Source: Microseira sp041929235
GTDB taxonomy: Bacteria; Cyanobacteriota; Cyanobacteriia; Cyanobacteriales; Aerosakkonemataceae
Reading direction: 5' to 3'
NCBI RefSeq assembly: GCF_041929235.1
Contig: NZ_JBHFNP010000361.1
Location: forward strand, 1 to 64,000
DNA: 64,000 bases
The notes beneath the pieces are model-generated. The model was not told the DNA's origin. It worked only from the letters and a program-made list of their open reading frames with translations, and ran no database searches. Shown here in pieces: positions 45,377 to 52,842 of this stretch; the first letter of the stretch is position 1; every line of letters begins with the position of its first letter. The translations under genes and the position numbers were made by a program.

Positions 45377-46012
45377 AGAACCTTCTGAGGGCCAGGAATG
45401 GGTCAGTTTATGTGTAATAATTCTTTAATAATCTTAGCTGATTTTGCGCCGCCACGGTCAAATTATGTGAAGAACACATGACAGCTCGATCGTCATCCCC
45501 CGAAAGGTAGATTTATAGAGTCATAACAAAATTTCTCTTGATTAACCAGAACTTAACTTTAATGGGAATATTTACCAGGTGGCATTTACTCGACTTGGTA
45601 AGGGAAAAGTTTAACCACATAGAAGCAATTATTTTGCAACTTAGGGCAAGGGCTTTTGTGGCAATGGGGCGCGTAGGCAAACTGCTGCACTCGCCCCGAG
45701 CCAAAAAACGCTCTATACCTTGCGTTCAAAGGTTTTTAGCCCATCTGTATTGATATTTTTATCCCTCAAGCCTGATTGTAGACATAGCTAAGCCAGAAAT
45801 TTTTAACGGGATCAAAAGAAATCTACCGTTGGGTTTATGATCAAAATAGAAATTTGCTATAAAAGATTTGCCCTAAGCAAGAGATTCTGTGCTAAACTAC
45901 TAATCAGTTTTTGATTTCGGTGCAGTGTTTTTTTCAGTCTTGACAGTTGTTATGGAAAGGCGGCTCTCCGAATCAAAATTATTAACATGTCCGTCTGATT
46001 TGGAGAGAGTCA
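45377..46012. promoter_or_regulatory. Divergent regulatory region between typA and the RRM gene
   Basis: 636 bases without a convincing gene; short frames at 45513-45753 on both strands have no recognisable features. The 150 bases before 46013 are U-rich when transcribed and end in a strong GGAGAGAG ribosome site, consistent with the long leader seen on cyanobacterial cold-induced rbp genes. That leader function is inferred, not shown. Confidence 0.45.
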
Positions 46013-46321
46013 ATGTCGATTTACGTAGGCAACCTGTCCTATAAGGTTTCCCAACAAGATTTAAGCGACGTTTTTTCAGAGTACGGAACCGTCAAACGGG
46101 TCCAGATACCCACAGACCGCGAAACAGGTCGCTCTCGCGGCTTTGGTTTTGTGGAAATGGGATCGGATGCTGAAGAGACAGCCGCGATTGAAGCGCTTGA
46201 TGGAGCCGAGTGGATGGGCCGAGAGCTTAAAGTTAATAAAGCTAAGCCCCGCGAAGACAGAAGGCAACCTTCTGGTAACTGGGGTAACAATAATCGGGGT
46301 GCCCGTCAACCTCGTTACTAA
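46013..46321 (+). CDS. RRM RNA-binding protein (cyanobacterial Rbp type)
   Basis: 102 residues with a single RRM. RNP2 is IYVGNL (residues 3-8), and RNP1 is RGFGFVEM (about 42-49). The C-terminus is short (NWGNNNRGARQPRY), Asn/Gly/Arg-rich but not the long glycine-rich tail of some Rbp proteins. These proteins bind RNA, are often cold-induced, and in some species guide mRNAs to thylakoids. GGAGAGAG is placed right before ATG 46013. Confidence 0.95.
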   Translation: MSIYVGNLSYKVSQQDLSDVFSEYGTVKRVQIPTDRETGRSRGFGFVEMGSDAEETAAIEALDGAEWMGRELKVNKAKPREDRRQPSGNWGNNNRGARQPRY

Positions 46322-46485
46322 AATCGTAACAGCTTCCCTATTTCGAGTTAAATTCCGTCCCTGTAGTTAAGACTGGCGCTTCTAAGGGAAAAACCCTGGT
46401 GAGGCGAAACAGTTTGAGCGAAAGGTAATTAAACCAACTTGAGATAAAAACGAAAGCAGCCATTCAACCCGAATGAGTGACATAT

Positions 46486-46518
46486 CCCTGTAGTTGCCAT
46501 GCATACTACAGGGTTTTT
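46486..46518 (+). terminator. Rho-independent terminator
   Basis: CCCTGTAG (46486-46493) and CTACAGGG (46506-46513) form a perfect 8-bp stem with a 12-base loop, followed by TTTTT. It is 165 bases after the RRM gene and oriented to end that transcript. Confidence 0.8.
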
Positions 46519-46520
46519 AG

Positions 46521-46552
46521 CTAATGGCTAATGGCTAATGGCTAATGGCTAG
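46521..46552. repeat. Tandem heptamer CTAATGG
   Basis: CTAATGG is repeated four times directly after the terminator. Confidence 0.85.
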
Positions 46553-46574
46553 CTTGCCAGTCTGACAAGAATAG

Positions 46575-47210
46575 CTAGGTGAATGACTTGATCGCCAAGT
46601 CGGCTAGGGTTATGGTGTAACTTTGTTGCTGTTTGGAAGAAACAAAGGCGATAGTGACTTCACAAGCAACGGCGACGGTTAGGGTTACCAAGTTGCGTGC
46701 GAGGGGGTAGTCGCAGACATCATCGTTGGCGGGTGAGGGGACGCGATAAACTTCGTTCCAAATTACTTCGGCGTAGTCACGCGCTAATCCAACGTGCAAG
46801 CAAGGCAGGTTGGCAGTTTCGCAATAATCCTTTACAGCCAGTCGGGCGACGCTGTTATCAAAAGTGTCGATAATTAAAGAACTATCGCGCAGCAGTTGTG
46901 GGGAATTGCCGGCGGTGAGTTCTTTAGATTGTGCGTCTACATTGACTCCCAAGGCGCGATAGAGGGAATTTGCCAGCATCTTGGCTTTCATTGCACCGAT
47001 ATCTGAGCGATAGTAAGGTTGGGTAGAAAGGTTGCGTTCTTCGATGCGATCGCGGTCAATTACTTTGAGTTTCCCAAAGCCAGATCTGGCGAGACTTTCG
47101 GTGATATTCGCGCCTAATGCACCCGCACCGCATACCGTTACTGGGAAGTCTTTTATTTTCGCCATCACTTCAGATGTGCGATAAAGTTGTTCGTGGAAGA
47201 AGATGGACAT
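46575..47210 (-). CDS. ThiF/E1-like adenylyltransferase-fold protein
   Basis: 211 residues. VCGAGALGANITESLARSG (about 27-45) is the nucleotide-binding glycine loop of the ThiF/MoeB/E1 family, KVIDRDRIEERNLSTQPYY (49-67) carries the conserved Asp, Arg and Asn, K75-A-K follows, and IDTFDNSVARLAVKDYC (114-130) carries the second acidic site. It lacks the CxxC zinc pairs and long C-terminus of MoeB. Family members adenylate the C-terminus of ubiquitin-like proteins or activate small molecules. No ubiquitin-like, E2 or JAB gene is visible nearby. It is the last gene of the KptA/AAA cluster. Confidence 0.88.
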   Translation of the reverse strand: MSIFFHEQLYRTSEVMAKIKDFPVTVCGAGALGANITESLARSGFGKLKVIDRDRIEERNLSTQPYYRSDIGAMKAKMLANSLYRALGVNVDAQSKELTAGNSPQLLRDSSLIIDTFDNSVARLAVKDYCETANLPCLHVGLARDYAEVIWNEVYRVPSPANDDVCDYPLARNLVTLTVAVACEVTIAFVSSKQQQSYTITLADLAIKSFT

Positions 47211-47218
47211 AAAATTTG

Positions 47219-47284
47219 GTAATTGCTAATTGCTAATTGCTAATAAGTTTGTTCTATGACCAATGACCAATTACCAATTACCTA
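47219..47284. repeat. Tandem heptamers between two cluster genes
   Basis: GCTAATT repeated three to four times, followed by GACCAAT and ACCAATT units. This fills the 75-base gap between the ThiF-like gene and the 276-residue gene. Confidence 0.8.
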
Positions 47285-47285
47285 T

Positions 47286-48116
47286 TCAGTAATCTTGCTG
47301 TTCGATGACGCCGACTAGAGATTGCAAGTCAAAGTCGCGATCGCGTCCGCTTAGACATATGCCAGAACTGATGACGGTGAGGTCATTTTTGTCAATAGCA
47401 GAGGTGTGACGAAAGCCATCTGCGGTTGTCCATTCTACTAGCCAGTGGTCGGTGCGAGCGCTAAATTTTTCCAAATTGCCGCCACCTTGCTTTAAGGCGG
47501 CTGCTAGGCGCTTCTCATCGCGTTTTTGCTGCCAGTTTGCTATCCGTTGCGTTGCCAAATCGTAGGTAGTACGCATTTCTCTTGTTATGCCTTTAAAGCG
47601 TAATTCTTCGATTGGCGTTTGCTTTTTGAAGGCTTGGCGCAGGTTTTCGGCTACGATTGGATCGGCGCGACGGTCGAGTTCTTCAAACCAAAATGTGCGT
47701 CCGTCATAGCGTGCGATCGCGCACTCAAATGCTACCCCCTCTGTCACTAAATGCACCGCCACTGGTTTTACATGACCAATGCGTTGTTTAGCATCTGATT
47801 CATTAATAGGATAAGCCAGCCAAGTTTTGCCTTGCAAACTATAAGCTAATCGCAAGCGCATTGCAGGAAGTAACTTGAGATATTCTGCCAATTGTGGCAA
47901 GCTGGGTTCATCAACTAATTCAGCAGTTTTTTCATCGATAGGTTGAAAGATACCCCACCCTTCAAAGTTACGCGGTTTGGGTGCAAAAGTGTAGATAATT
48001 CCAGATACTTTTGTACGTACTAATCCTTTAGGAACGCAAGCCGCAAGGAATTGAGTATTGCTGAGTTGTGCTTCTTGTTCAGCAATTTGATTTATTAGCT
48101 TGCGGATATCTGCCAC
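47286..48116 (-). CDS. Conserved hypothetical protein (276 aa) of the ThiF/KptA/AAA cluster
   Basis: No domain was recognised. The protein is soluble and starts MADIRKLINQIAEQEAQL, a helical N-terminus. The middle (about 50-200) is mixed alpha/beta with GWGIFQPI, RLRLAYSLQGKTWLAYPINES and HLVTEGVAFECAIARYDG. The last third has a charged helix (QQKRDEKRLAAALKQGGG) and a basic/acidic beta region WLVEWTTADGFRHTSAIDKND. Start is GTG 48116 with GAGGTGAT in front. Gene order and tight strand conservation link it to the adjacent ThiF-like gene. Confidence 0.75.
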   Translation of the reverse strand: MADIRKLINQIAEQEAQLSNTQFLAACVPKGLVRTKVSGIIYTFAPKPRNFEGWGIFQPIDEKTAELVDEPSLPQLAEYLKLLPAMRLRLAYSLQGKTWLAYPINESDAKQRIGHVKPVAVHLVTEGVAFECAIARYDGRTFWFEELDRRADPIVAENLRQAFKKQTPIEELRFKGITREMRTTYDLATQRIANWQQKRDEKRLAAALKQGGGNLEKFSARTDHWLVEWTTADGFRHTSAIDKNDLTVISSGICLSGRDRDFDLQSLVGVIEQQDY

Positions 48117-48146
48117 AACATCACCTCAATTTTGTAGTTTTTGAAT

Positions 48147-48256
48147 GTAGGGTGCGTTAGGCGCATTTTTTAGATAAATGCTGGGGTATTAATTACTATT
48201 ATGCGCCGTAACGCACCCTCTGGAGGCGGTGCGTTACACTTCGTTAACGCACCCTA
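48147..48256. repeat. Dispersed palindromic repeat with GTAGGGTGCGTTA ends (copy 2)
   Basis: The left GTAGGGTGCGTTAGGCGC and right CGTTAACGCACCCTAC ends are identical to copy 1 (63-173). The shared inner piece GCGCCGTAACGCACC and GGTGCGTTACACTTCGTTAACG is also conserved, but the central spacer differs. It lies in the accessory cluster between two genes. Confidence 0.75.
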
Positions 48257-48270
48257 CGGTTTAAGATTAA

Positions 48271-48772
48271 TTTATATAATCCCGTCGGTAACGGTAATTT
48301 TGTTATCAATTTTTTGCCATATTGCTGACTCATCGCTACTATTGCTTGGATTATAACTGTAACAGCCATCGTTGCGATCAGATAAAACATAACCCGATGG
48401 GTCAAATAGCAGCCACTAGTCTGTCATAGGTTGGTAGCAGTCATTGCTGGTAATTTCCAGTAAGCCACCCAAATCGAATGTAAAGCTACAACTCTTGTTG
48501 GCTGAATCGATTTCTAGGCTGACAATTTTTTGACCATCTAAGTGACTTAAGGCTTTGTCAATAGTTTTATCGCTGGACTCACAGTGAGCATTTTCATAAC
48601 CGTTTTGAAATATTTTACAATCGCAACAATAAATCAATAAATGCCATTCACCATGCACATAAATCTGCCGTTCATGTATATTCTTTGGTTCTTGGTTAAA
48701 TTCGTAACAGTTTAATTTTGGTTCTCCAAATTCAAAAGTTATAAATGAAAAGTTGCGGCAATTATTCCCCAA
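48271..48772 (-). pseudogene. Decayed gene with in-frame TAG (small immunity-like conserved protein)
   Basis: The minus-strand frame runs 118 codons from 48772 to a TAG at 48418-48416 and then continues in the same frame WLLFDPSGYVLSDRNDGCYS...TVTDGII to TAA (48273-48271). The part after the stop, PSGxVLxxRxDGxYSYxP, looks like the ordinary C-terminus of a small family I recall as common near other variable genes. So the TAG most likely interrupts a once intact protein (CAG to TAG). Readthrough cannot be excluded. Function of the family is unknown. Confidence 0.65.
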
Positions 48773-48906
48773 TTGTTTGGCTTTTGCTTGGTTTGATCGA
48801 GCCAGGTTTCAAGGTCGCGAACTTACTTAATTCGCGTACCGACTGGGAAACCCGCTACTTTCAGTCGAATGTCATCCGCGCCTACATATTTGTACGTTCT
48901 TGCCAT
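48740..48906 (-). pseudogene. Decayed gene fragment with in-frame TAA (conserved cyanobacterial family)
   Basis: From ATG 48906 the minus strand reads MARTYKYVGADDIRLKVAGF, PVGTRIK, TAA (48825-48823), then VRDLETWLDQTKQKPNN and ends IIAATFHL-TAA. As I recall the family, intact members continue from GLIAATFVID into a Gly/Cys-rich second half (CAGGxPVLxAGE), missing here. The 3' end runs into the frame of the next decayed gene. The pair was probably a two-gene unit that was inactivated by stops plus a deletion at the joint. Confidence 0.65.
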
Positions 48907-48942
48907 ACCTCGATTATTTTGTTGTTGGGAAATGACTTTTCC

Positions 48943-50148
48943 TTAAACAAATTTGTGATTAAATTCGCAGATAAAATCTACTCTCCCTTTTCGTAAAACT
49001 GCCGGATCTAATCGTTCAGTTGTGTTGCAAGTCATCAACACGACGAATTTTTGCTGCTCTTGAATCCCTCCTTCTTCAATTACGCTTTGGTACACGGTTC
49101 CATCTAACAAACTCAAAATATGTTCGGTTTTGTTACTGTATTGAGCGGCTTCGCTGGCTCGATTTTGAGCTAAGTTATCGGCTTCGTTGATAATGATGCA
49201 AACCCGCTGCAAGTAAGTTGGTGGAACAAAGTTTTGCACCCCATCGTGATCGAGGATAAAAAGGACAAATCCCAGCGGTACTAAAATTTCTTTAGCTACG
49301 GCTTGCGTCCAGGCTGTTTTACCAGTTCCTGGTTCTCCATGTACTAAAACGGCTAGCTGATTTTGGTCTAAAATTGCTTGTTGAACTTTGTCGGTAAAGC
49401 TTTGAATATCATCGGGAAATGACCGAATTGGATACTGACTGTTAACCTGTCCGACACGGCATTTGTAACCGCTGAGTATGACTGCCATATTGTAAGTCGC
49501 TTTGTTAATCAGCGGGGCTAAATCCTGGGAAATTAGGCTATACCAGCGGCGTCCTTTTTCGTAGGTTTCGATTTGCAGCCAAACTTGATATTTTGACCAA
49601 TAGGCATAAACCGTGCCTAATGTTTCGAGACGATTCCAGCTAACAAACCGCTCTACAGGATAGTAAAAATGTCGTTCCAAACAAGACTGAGTAATTAAAT
49701 CGGGACGGCCTAATAATTCCAGGACTTTGAGTACTGTAATTTCGCGCAATTTGTTGAGTACGTAATCAATGGGAATGCTGTCGCGGCTGACTAATTGAAC
49801 TATAGGTGTTTCGGTACACAGAACGTCTCTGTAGCGATAATCTGGGATGGGAGGTTCAGGGGTGATGAAATTCCAAAACTCATCAATGCGGTAGCGCGTA
49901 TCGTCAGAAAAGACATGGAGTATATTAGCCCACCAAGAATATTGGTTGCGCCCTAAAGCATCGCCAAGATTGCTGATTAAATCGAGGGCTTTATGGGAGA
50001 GTTCCCAAGTATCGTTAGTGGCGAGGTGGAACAAATACTCCCAGTTAATTTCTCGGTTTAAAGGTCGCCACCCAGCGCCGAGTAAGCCTCGGTTTTGCGG
50101 GTTGTTTTTTGCTGAATTGTCGTCGTTGTTGCCAAATGCTGAGAACAT
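48943..50148 (-). CDS. AAA family ATPase
   Basis: 401 residues. The N-terminal 250 residues are unrecognised (rich in W and Y, with WEYLFHLATNDTWELSHKAL). The C-terminal AAA module has Walker A GEPGTGKTA (271-279), a Walker B-like RVCIIINEAD (315-324; Asn before the Glu instead of Asp), sensor 1 MTCNTTERLDPA (372-383) and the arginine region RKGRVD (386-391). The lid after it is very short. It resembles BCS1/classical AAA remodelers. It likely forms a ring that acts on a protein or RNP partner. It is encoded 33 bases downstream of kptA, same strand, implying co-expression. Confidence 0.88.
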   Translation of the reverse strand: MFSAFGNNDDNSAKNNPQNRGLLGAGWRPLNREINWEYLFHLATNDTWELSHKALDLISNLGDALGRNQYSWWANILHVFSDDTRYRIDEFWNFITPEPPIPDYRYRDVLCTETPIVQLVSRDSIPIDYVLNKLREITVLKVLELLGRPDLITQSCLERHFYYPVERFVSWNRLETLGTVYAYWSKYQVWLQIETYEKGRRWYSLISQDLAPLINKATYNMAVILSGYKCRVGQVNSQYPIRSFPDDIQSFTDKVQQAILDQNQLAVLVHGEPGTGKTAWTQAVAKEILVPLGFVLFILDHDGVQNFVPPTYLQRVCIIINEADNLAQNRASEAAQYSNKTEHILSLLDGTVYQSVIEEGGIQEQQKFVVLMTCNTTERLDPAVLRKGRVDFICEFNHKFV

Positions 50149-50181
50149 AATTTATTTTTGTTATGCTTGCTGTGGTGGTTG

Positions 50182-50733
50182 TTATGAGGAAGCGATCGCT
50201 AAATATTCCGGTGATACCATATCCACTAGCCACACCCCGTTTTCCGAACAGTAAAACGTATAACCCGCCTCGTGCATCGCTGCTGCATTAACAGCAAAAA
50301 CCACCGGACGACCATGTCTTTTGCCTACCGTTCGCGCCGTATTTATATCTTTAGACAGATGTACGTGGTGTCGCGACATTTTGTTAAGACCCGTGTTAAG
50401 AATCGATTCAACTGCACCCTCTCCTGTACCGTGGTATAGCACATCTGGAGGAATCGCGGGTTCCAATTGTAAATCAATTTCTACACTATGCCCTTGGTTA
50501 GCGCGAATTCGATCCCCTGTCGTGTCGAATGAAAAGCGTTTTTTATCATTGCGTGCAACAACTTCATTTAATTGGTCGCGGGTAATGGGAAAATTGTGTT
50601 TTTTACAAGCATCTAAAAGTTCATCCACTCTAATCCAGCCACCTTCAGCAAGTTTAAGACCAATTCGATCCGGTGCGTGCCGTAGATGTTTGCTGAGATA
50701 TTTGCTGATTTTAACTAAACGAGTATCGTTCAC
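50182..50733 (-). CDS. kptA: RNA 2'-phosphotransferase, KptA/Tpt1 family
   Basis: 183 residues, usual bacterial length. N-terminal winged-helix part has KISKYLSKHLRHAPDRIGLKL and GWIRVDELL; the ADP-ribosyltransferase-like part has RANQGHSVEI, YHGTGEGAVESIL, HHVHLSKD and the GKRHGRPVVFAV segment, including the conserved R/H/R catalytic residues. Tpt1 removes an internal RNA 2'-phosphate using NAD+, yielding ADP-ribose 1'',2''-cyclic phosphate. Bacteria lack tRNA splicing of the eukaryotic type, so the bacterial target is unclear; RNA-repair after ribonuclease damage is a current idea. Start is GTG. Confidence 0.95.
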   Translation of the reverse strand: MNDTRLVKISKYLSKHLRHAPDRIGLKLAEGGWIRVDELLDACKKHNFPITRDQLNEVVARNDKKRFSFDTTGDRIRANQGHSVEIDLQLEPAIPPDVLYHGTGEGAVESILNTGLNKMSRHHVHLSKDINTARTVGKRHGRPVVFAVNAAAMHEAGYTFYCSENGVWLVDMVSPEYLAIASS

Positions 50734-50760
50734 AAGCTAATTTTTATAGTTTATTGAACG

Positions 50761-50783
50761 CTGGCGTGCAAGTTACACGCCAG
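50761..50783. repeat. Perfect hairpin between kptA and the upstream gene
   Basis: CTGGCGTG, seven-base loop, CACGCCAG. It has no T tract on the minus strand, so it is not a clear terminator; it could be a processing or attenuation structure in the operon mRNA. Confidence 0.6.
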
Positions 50784-50801
50784 TCCTTGTTTTATATTAT
50801 A

Positions 50802-51653
50802 CTACAGCTTCAAGCCGACAGATTTCTGATGGGTGACTGCACGGACACAGAGTTGGGCTACTAATTCTGTTGAGGTGGCTGCACTTTGGCTGTGAGCAAA
50901 GTTTAGCGTATCTGGCTTGATGCCTGCTTGATGCAGAACTTTTTCGACGCGTTCATCGCTTAATTTCATGCCAGTTTTGAGCAAGTCGGTGCAGGGGGCT
51001 TGGTGGCGGGGTGTGGGGGTGCGACTTCGCTTGCACCAAAAGTGGCTAATGACGTGGAACACATGCCCTTTGCCCCCATCAAAGCTTACCGCAACGACGG
51101 GCGCGTTGTAGCGTACCAATAGCTCGTGACTGGCTGCTTCTATCCGCACTTTCTCAAAGTTCAGCACTTCGATGGGATGGCTGCTGGTTTCTAACCACCA
51201 TTGGGGTTCTGCACCCAGTACGACGACTGCCGACCACAGGCTATTTAAACTTGGTTCTACAGCGATAACTTCATCGCCTGTGGAACGCCAGGTCCACTGC
51301 ACCTTGTTGGGAAACGCCTTCGCCATCAAGTGACCATTAGCCCAGTCGGAACTTACCAGCCACTTTGAAGCTTCCACCTGTCGCGCCAGATGGGAAATTA
51401 AATCTTGGTGGTAGGAACCAAAGCAGTTTACAAAAATAATTTTTGCTTCTAGTTTCTTGGCATCCGGGTTCATAGTTACTGGTACATCCAGACAGTGCAG
51501 AATATCTTCTACTCGGTCGAAGCTACCGGAGTAAACTGCAACTTCATCTTTGCCAATTTTGTTAAGTATTTGCAAATCATCTGGATGTTGTTCTGCCAAC
51601 CGTTGGCGCACGGCTGTTGCGGCTACTTTGTAAGCAGTTTGCATGTCGATCAT
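50802..51653 (-). CDS. Class-I-amidotransferase/ThuA-fold-like protein (283 aa)
   Basis: From ATG 51653 (MIDMQTAYK) the 283-residue protein contains AKIIFVNCFGSYHQDLISHLARQVEASKWLVSSDWANGH, then PQWWLETSSHPIEVLN and VVAVSFDGGKGHVFHVISHFW. This order is what I expect of a GATase1/ThuA-like Rossmannoid protein. The Cys after the first strand is not in a nucleophile-elbow context, so catalysis is doubtful. The last 60 residues (LSDERVEKVLHQAGIKPDTL) are helical. The longer frame upstream is leader repeat. A truncated duplicate of its 5' end lies at 953-1008. Confidence 0.72.
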   Translation of the reverse strand: MIDMQTAYKVAATAVRQRLAEQHPDDLQILNKIGKDEVAVYSGSFDRVEDILHCLDVPVTMNPDAKKLEAKIIFVNCFGSYHQDLISHLARQVEASKWLVSSDWANGHLMAKAFPNKVQWTWRSTGDEVIAVEPSLNSLWSAVVVLGAEPQWWLETSSHPIEVLNFEKVRIEAASHELLVRYNAPVVAVSFDGGKGHVFHVISHFWCKRSRTPTPRHQAPCTDLLKTGMKLSDERVEKVLHQAGIKPDTLNFAHSQSAATSTELVAQLCVRAVTHQKSVGLKL

Positions 51654-51718
51654 GGCGTTTACCTCTTTAATTTTTAGACCTCTGGCAAAAGTTCTGTTCA
51701 GATCGTTTGAAGGGCGGG

Positions 51719-51832
51719 CCCGACGCCCACCCCACAAGAAATTTTCTATTCAAGGGGGGGCCCGACGCCCACCCCACAAGAAATTTTCTATTTTTGTGGG
51801 GTGGGCATCCTGCCTACCCCAGTTATTTTTGC
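51719..51832. repeat. Leader repeat with tandem duplication
   Basis: A 32-bp unit beginning CCCGACGCCCACCCCACAAG occurs at 51719-51750 and 51761-51792 (42-base period). The equivalent region at about 843-900 has just one. It ends in GTGGGGTGGGCATCCTGCC, which forms a hairpin with the unit. It lies between the 50-codon gene and the 283-residue gene. Confidence 0.8.
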
Positions 51833-51842
51833 CAGAGTTATT

Positions 51843-51995
51843 TTATGTTTTATCCGGCTTTTGCTGGTTTTTGGTTTGGAGTTTTTCTGCTATTTCTTGG
51901 GGCGATACGTAGGTTTTTTCAGCGGGATATTCTTGGGATAGTTGCTGTTGGACTGCTGGCGCGATCGCTTTGTAAACTTCTTTCAGTTCCCTCAC
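51843..51995 (-). CDS. Small hypothetical protein (50 aa), first gene of the cluster
   Basis: By homology to the copy at 653-805 the start is GTG 51995 (MRELKEVYKAIAP... QQKPDKT). Both copies are exactly 51 codons including stop. The ORF continues further upstream but without similarity to the other copy. Unlike that copy it has no obvious ribosome site. Gln/Lys-rich helical peptide without recognised domain; conserved placement just before the 283-residue protein in both copies suggests the two work together. Confidence 0.6.
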   Translation of the reverse strand: MRELKEVYKAIAPAVQQQLSQEYPAEKTYVSPQEIAEKLQTKNQQKPDKT

Positions 51996-52137
51996 TCTAA
52001 TTAATACAACAGTAAATTTACGGTAACTCAGTTTCACCACATCAAATTGATGGATAGATCTACAGATGACCCCCGCTGAAAAAATGTGCCAAAACTGCTA
52101 ATAATCAAGCAAATCACCGCAAAAGAGTTGGTTAAAT

Positions 52138-52500
52138 ATGAAGAAACGTCTAGGAATTTTTGCCCTCGCTCTGGTTTTAGCTGAAGGGTTAACAGGGGGT
52201 GCTGCTTTCGCAGCTCTTGATAACTATGGCGCGATCGCTACATCAGACTCTGGTGCTTGGGGTTATGGCTACAACTACCCCACCCGCGCACAGGCTGAAA
52301 GGGCTGCCTTAGAAGAATGTGGGGAAGCTGGTTGCGAAATTCAAGTATGGTTTAAGAATGCTTGCGGGGCTGTCGCGAAAGATGGCACAAACCTCGGTTG
52401 GGCATGGGCCCAAAGCCGCGAAGAAGCCGAAGCAAACGCTGTTTCCGAATGCGGCACGGGAGCTTGCCAGGTCGTTACCTGGGCTTGCACCGATCGATAG
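52138..52500 (+). CDS. Secreted DUF4189 domain protein
   Basis: 120 residues with a signal peptide (KKRLGIFALALVLAEG...AAFA, cut near residue 26). The mature part has NYGAIATSDSGAWGYGYNYP and RAQAERAALEECGEAGCEI, then the second DUF4189-type repeat WAWAQSREEAEANAVSECG, with paired cysteines at the ends of each half. The domain occurs in exported small proteins of unknown function. ATG 52138. It is convergent with the decayed genes downstream. Confidence 0.9.
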   Translation: MKKRLGIFALALVLAEGLTGGAAFAALDNYGAIATSDSGAWGYGYNYPTRAQAERAALEECGEAGCEIQVWFKNACGAVAKDGTNLGWAWAQSREEAEANAVSECGTGACQVVTWACTDR

Positions 52501-52527
52501 TTTGTCTGAAGGTGCGATGCGCCGCGT

Positions 52528-52842
52528 CTATACAGGTTTTACCAACCCTGTGAGTAACTGCTCAATCGGGTCATTTTCCAGGCTGCTTGCCAAACTTTCC
52601 TCACCGCTGCGCCAGTCTGCACGGGCAATTCCAAAGGGTAAAAGCTCTCTTCGTAAGGCTTGTCCCACCTTGCGTAACTGGTTGAGTTGATTGGTAATCT
52701 GGGGATGAGCCGCTAACCATTGCTGCAATCTGGGAACATTCTTCGCGGAGCGTTGCATCTGACGCAGCGCAGCATATAAAGCTTGATTAGAATCTTGAGC
52801 GCATTTATAAAGTATAACAGGCATCGTCATTAAAGTAAACAT
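52528..52842 (-). CDS. Hypothetical protein or gene remnant (104 aa)
   Basis: The minus-strand frame encodes a helical Gln/Arg/Leu-rich protein (ALYAALRQMQRSAKNVPRL, QLNQLRKVGQALRRELLPFG) that I cannot assign. It overlaps the end of the decayed hydrolase gene in another frame. Because similarity of the neighbour stops just where this frame begins, it may be the 3' part of a different gene joined by deletion. It ends 28 bases from the DUF4189 stop. Confidence 0.4.
   Translation of the reverse strand: MFTLMTMPVILYKCAQDSNQALYAALRQMQRSAKNVPRLQQWLAAHPQITNQLNQLRKVGQALRRELLPFGIARADWRSGEESLASSLENDPIEQLLTGLVKPV

Noticed and set aside
45538..45753. 71-codon plus-strand frame in the typA-rbp gap
   Set aside because: ATG without a ribosome site, no recognisable motif, and it overlaps a minus-strand frame of similar quality.
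46575..47210. Full bacterial ubiquitin-like conjugation operon
   Set aside because: Only the E1-like protein is present; no ubiquitin-like, E2 or JAB peptidase was found in neighbouring frames.
51643..52000. Plus-strand open frames over the leader repeat
   Set aside because: Formed by the tandem duplicated repeat and antisense of the 50-codon gene.
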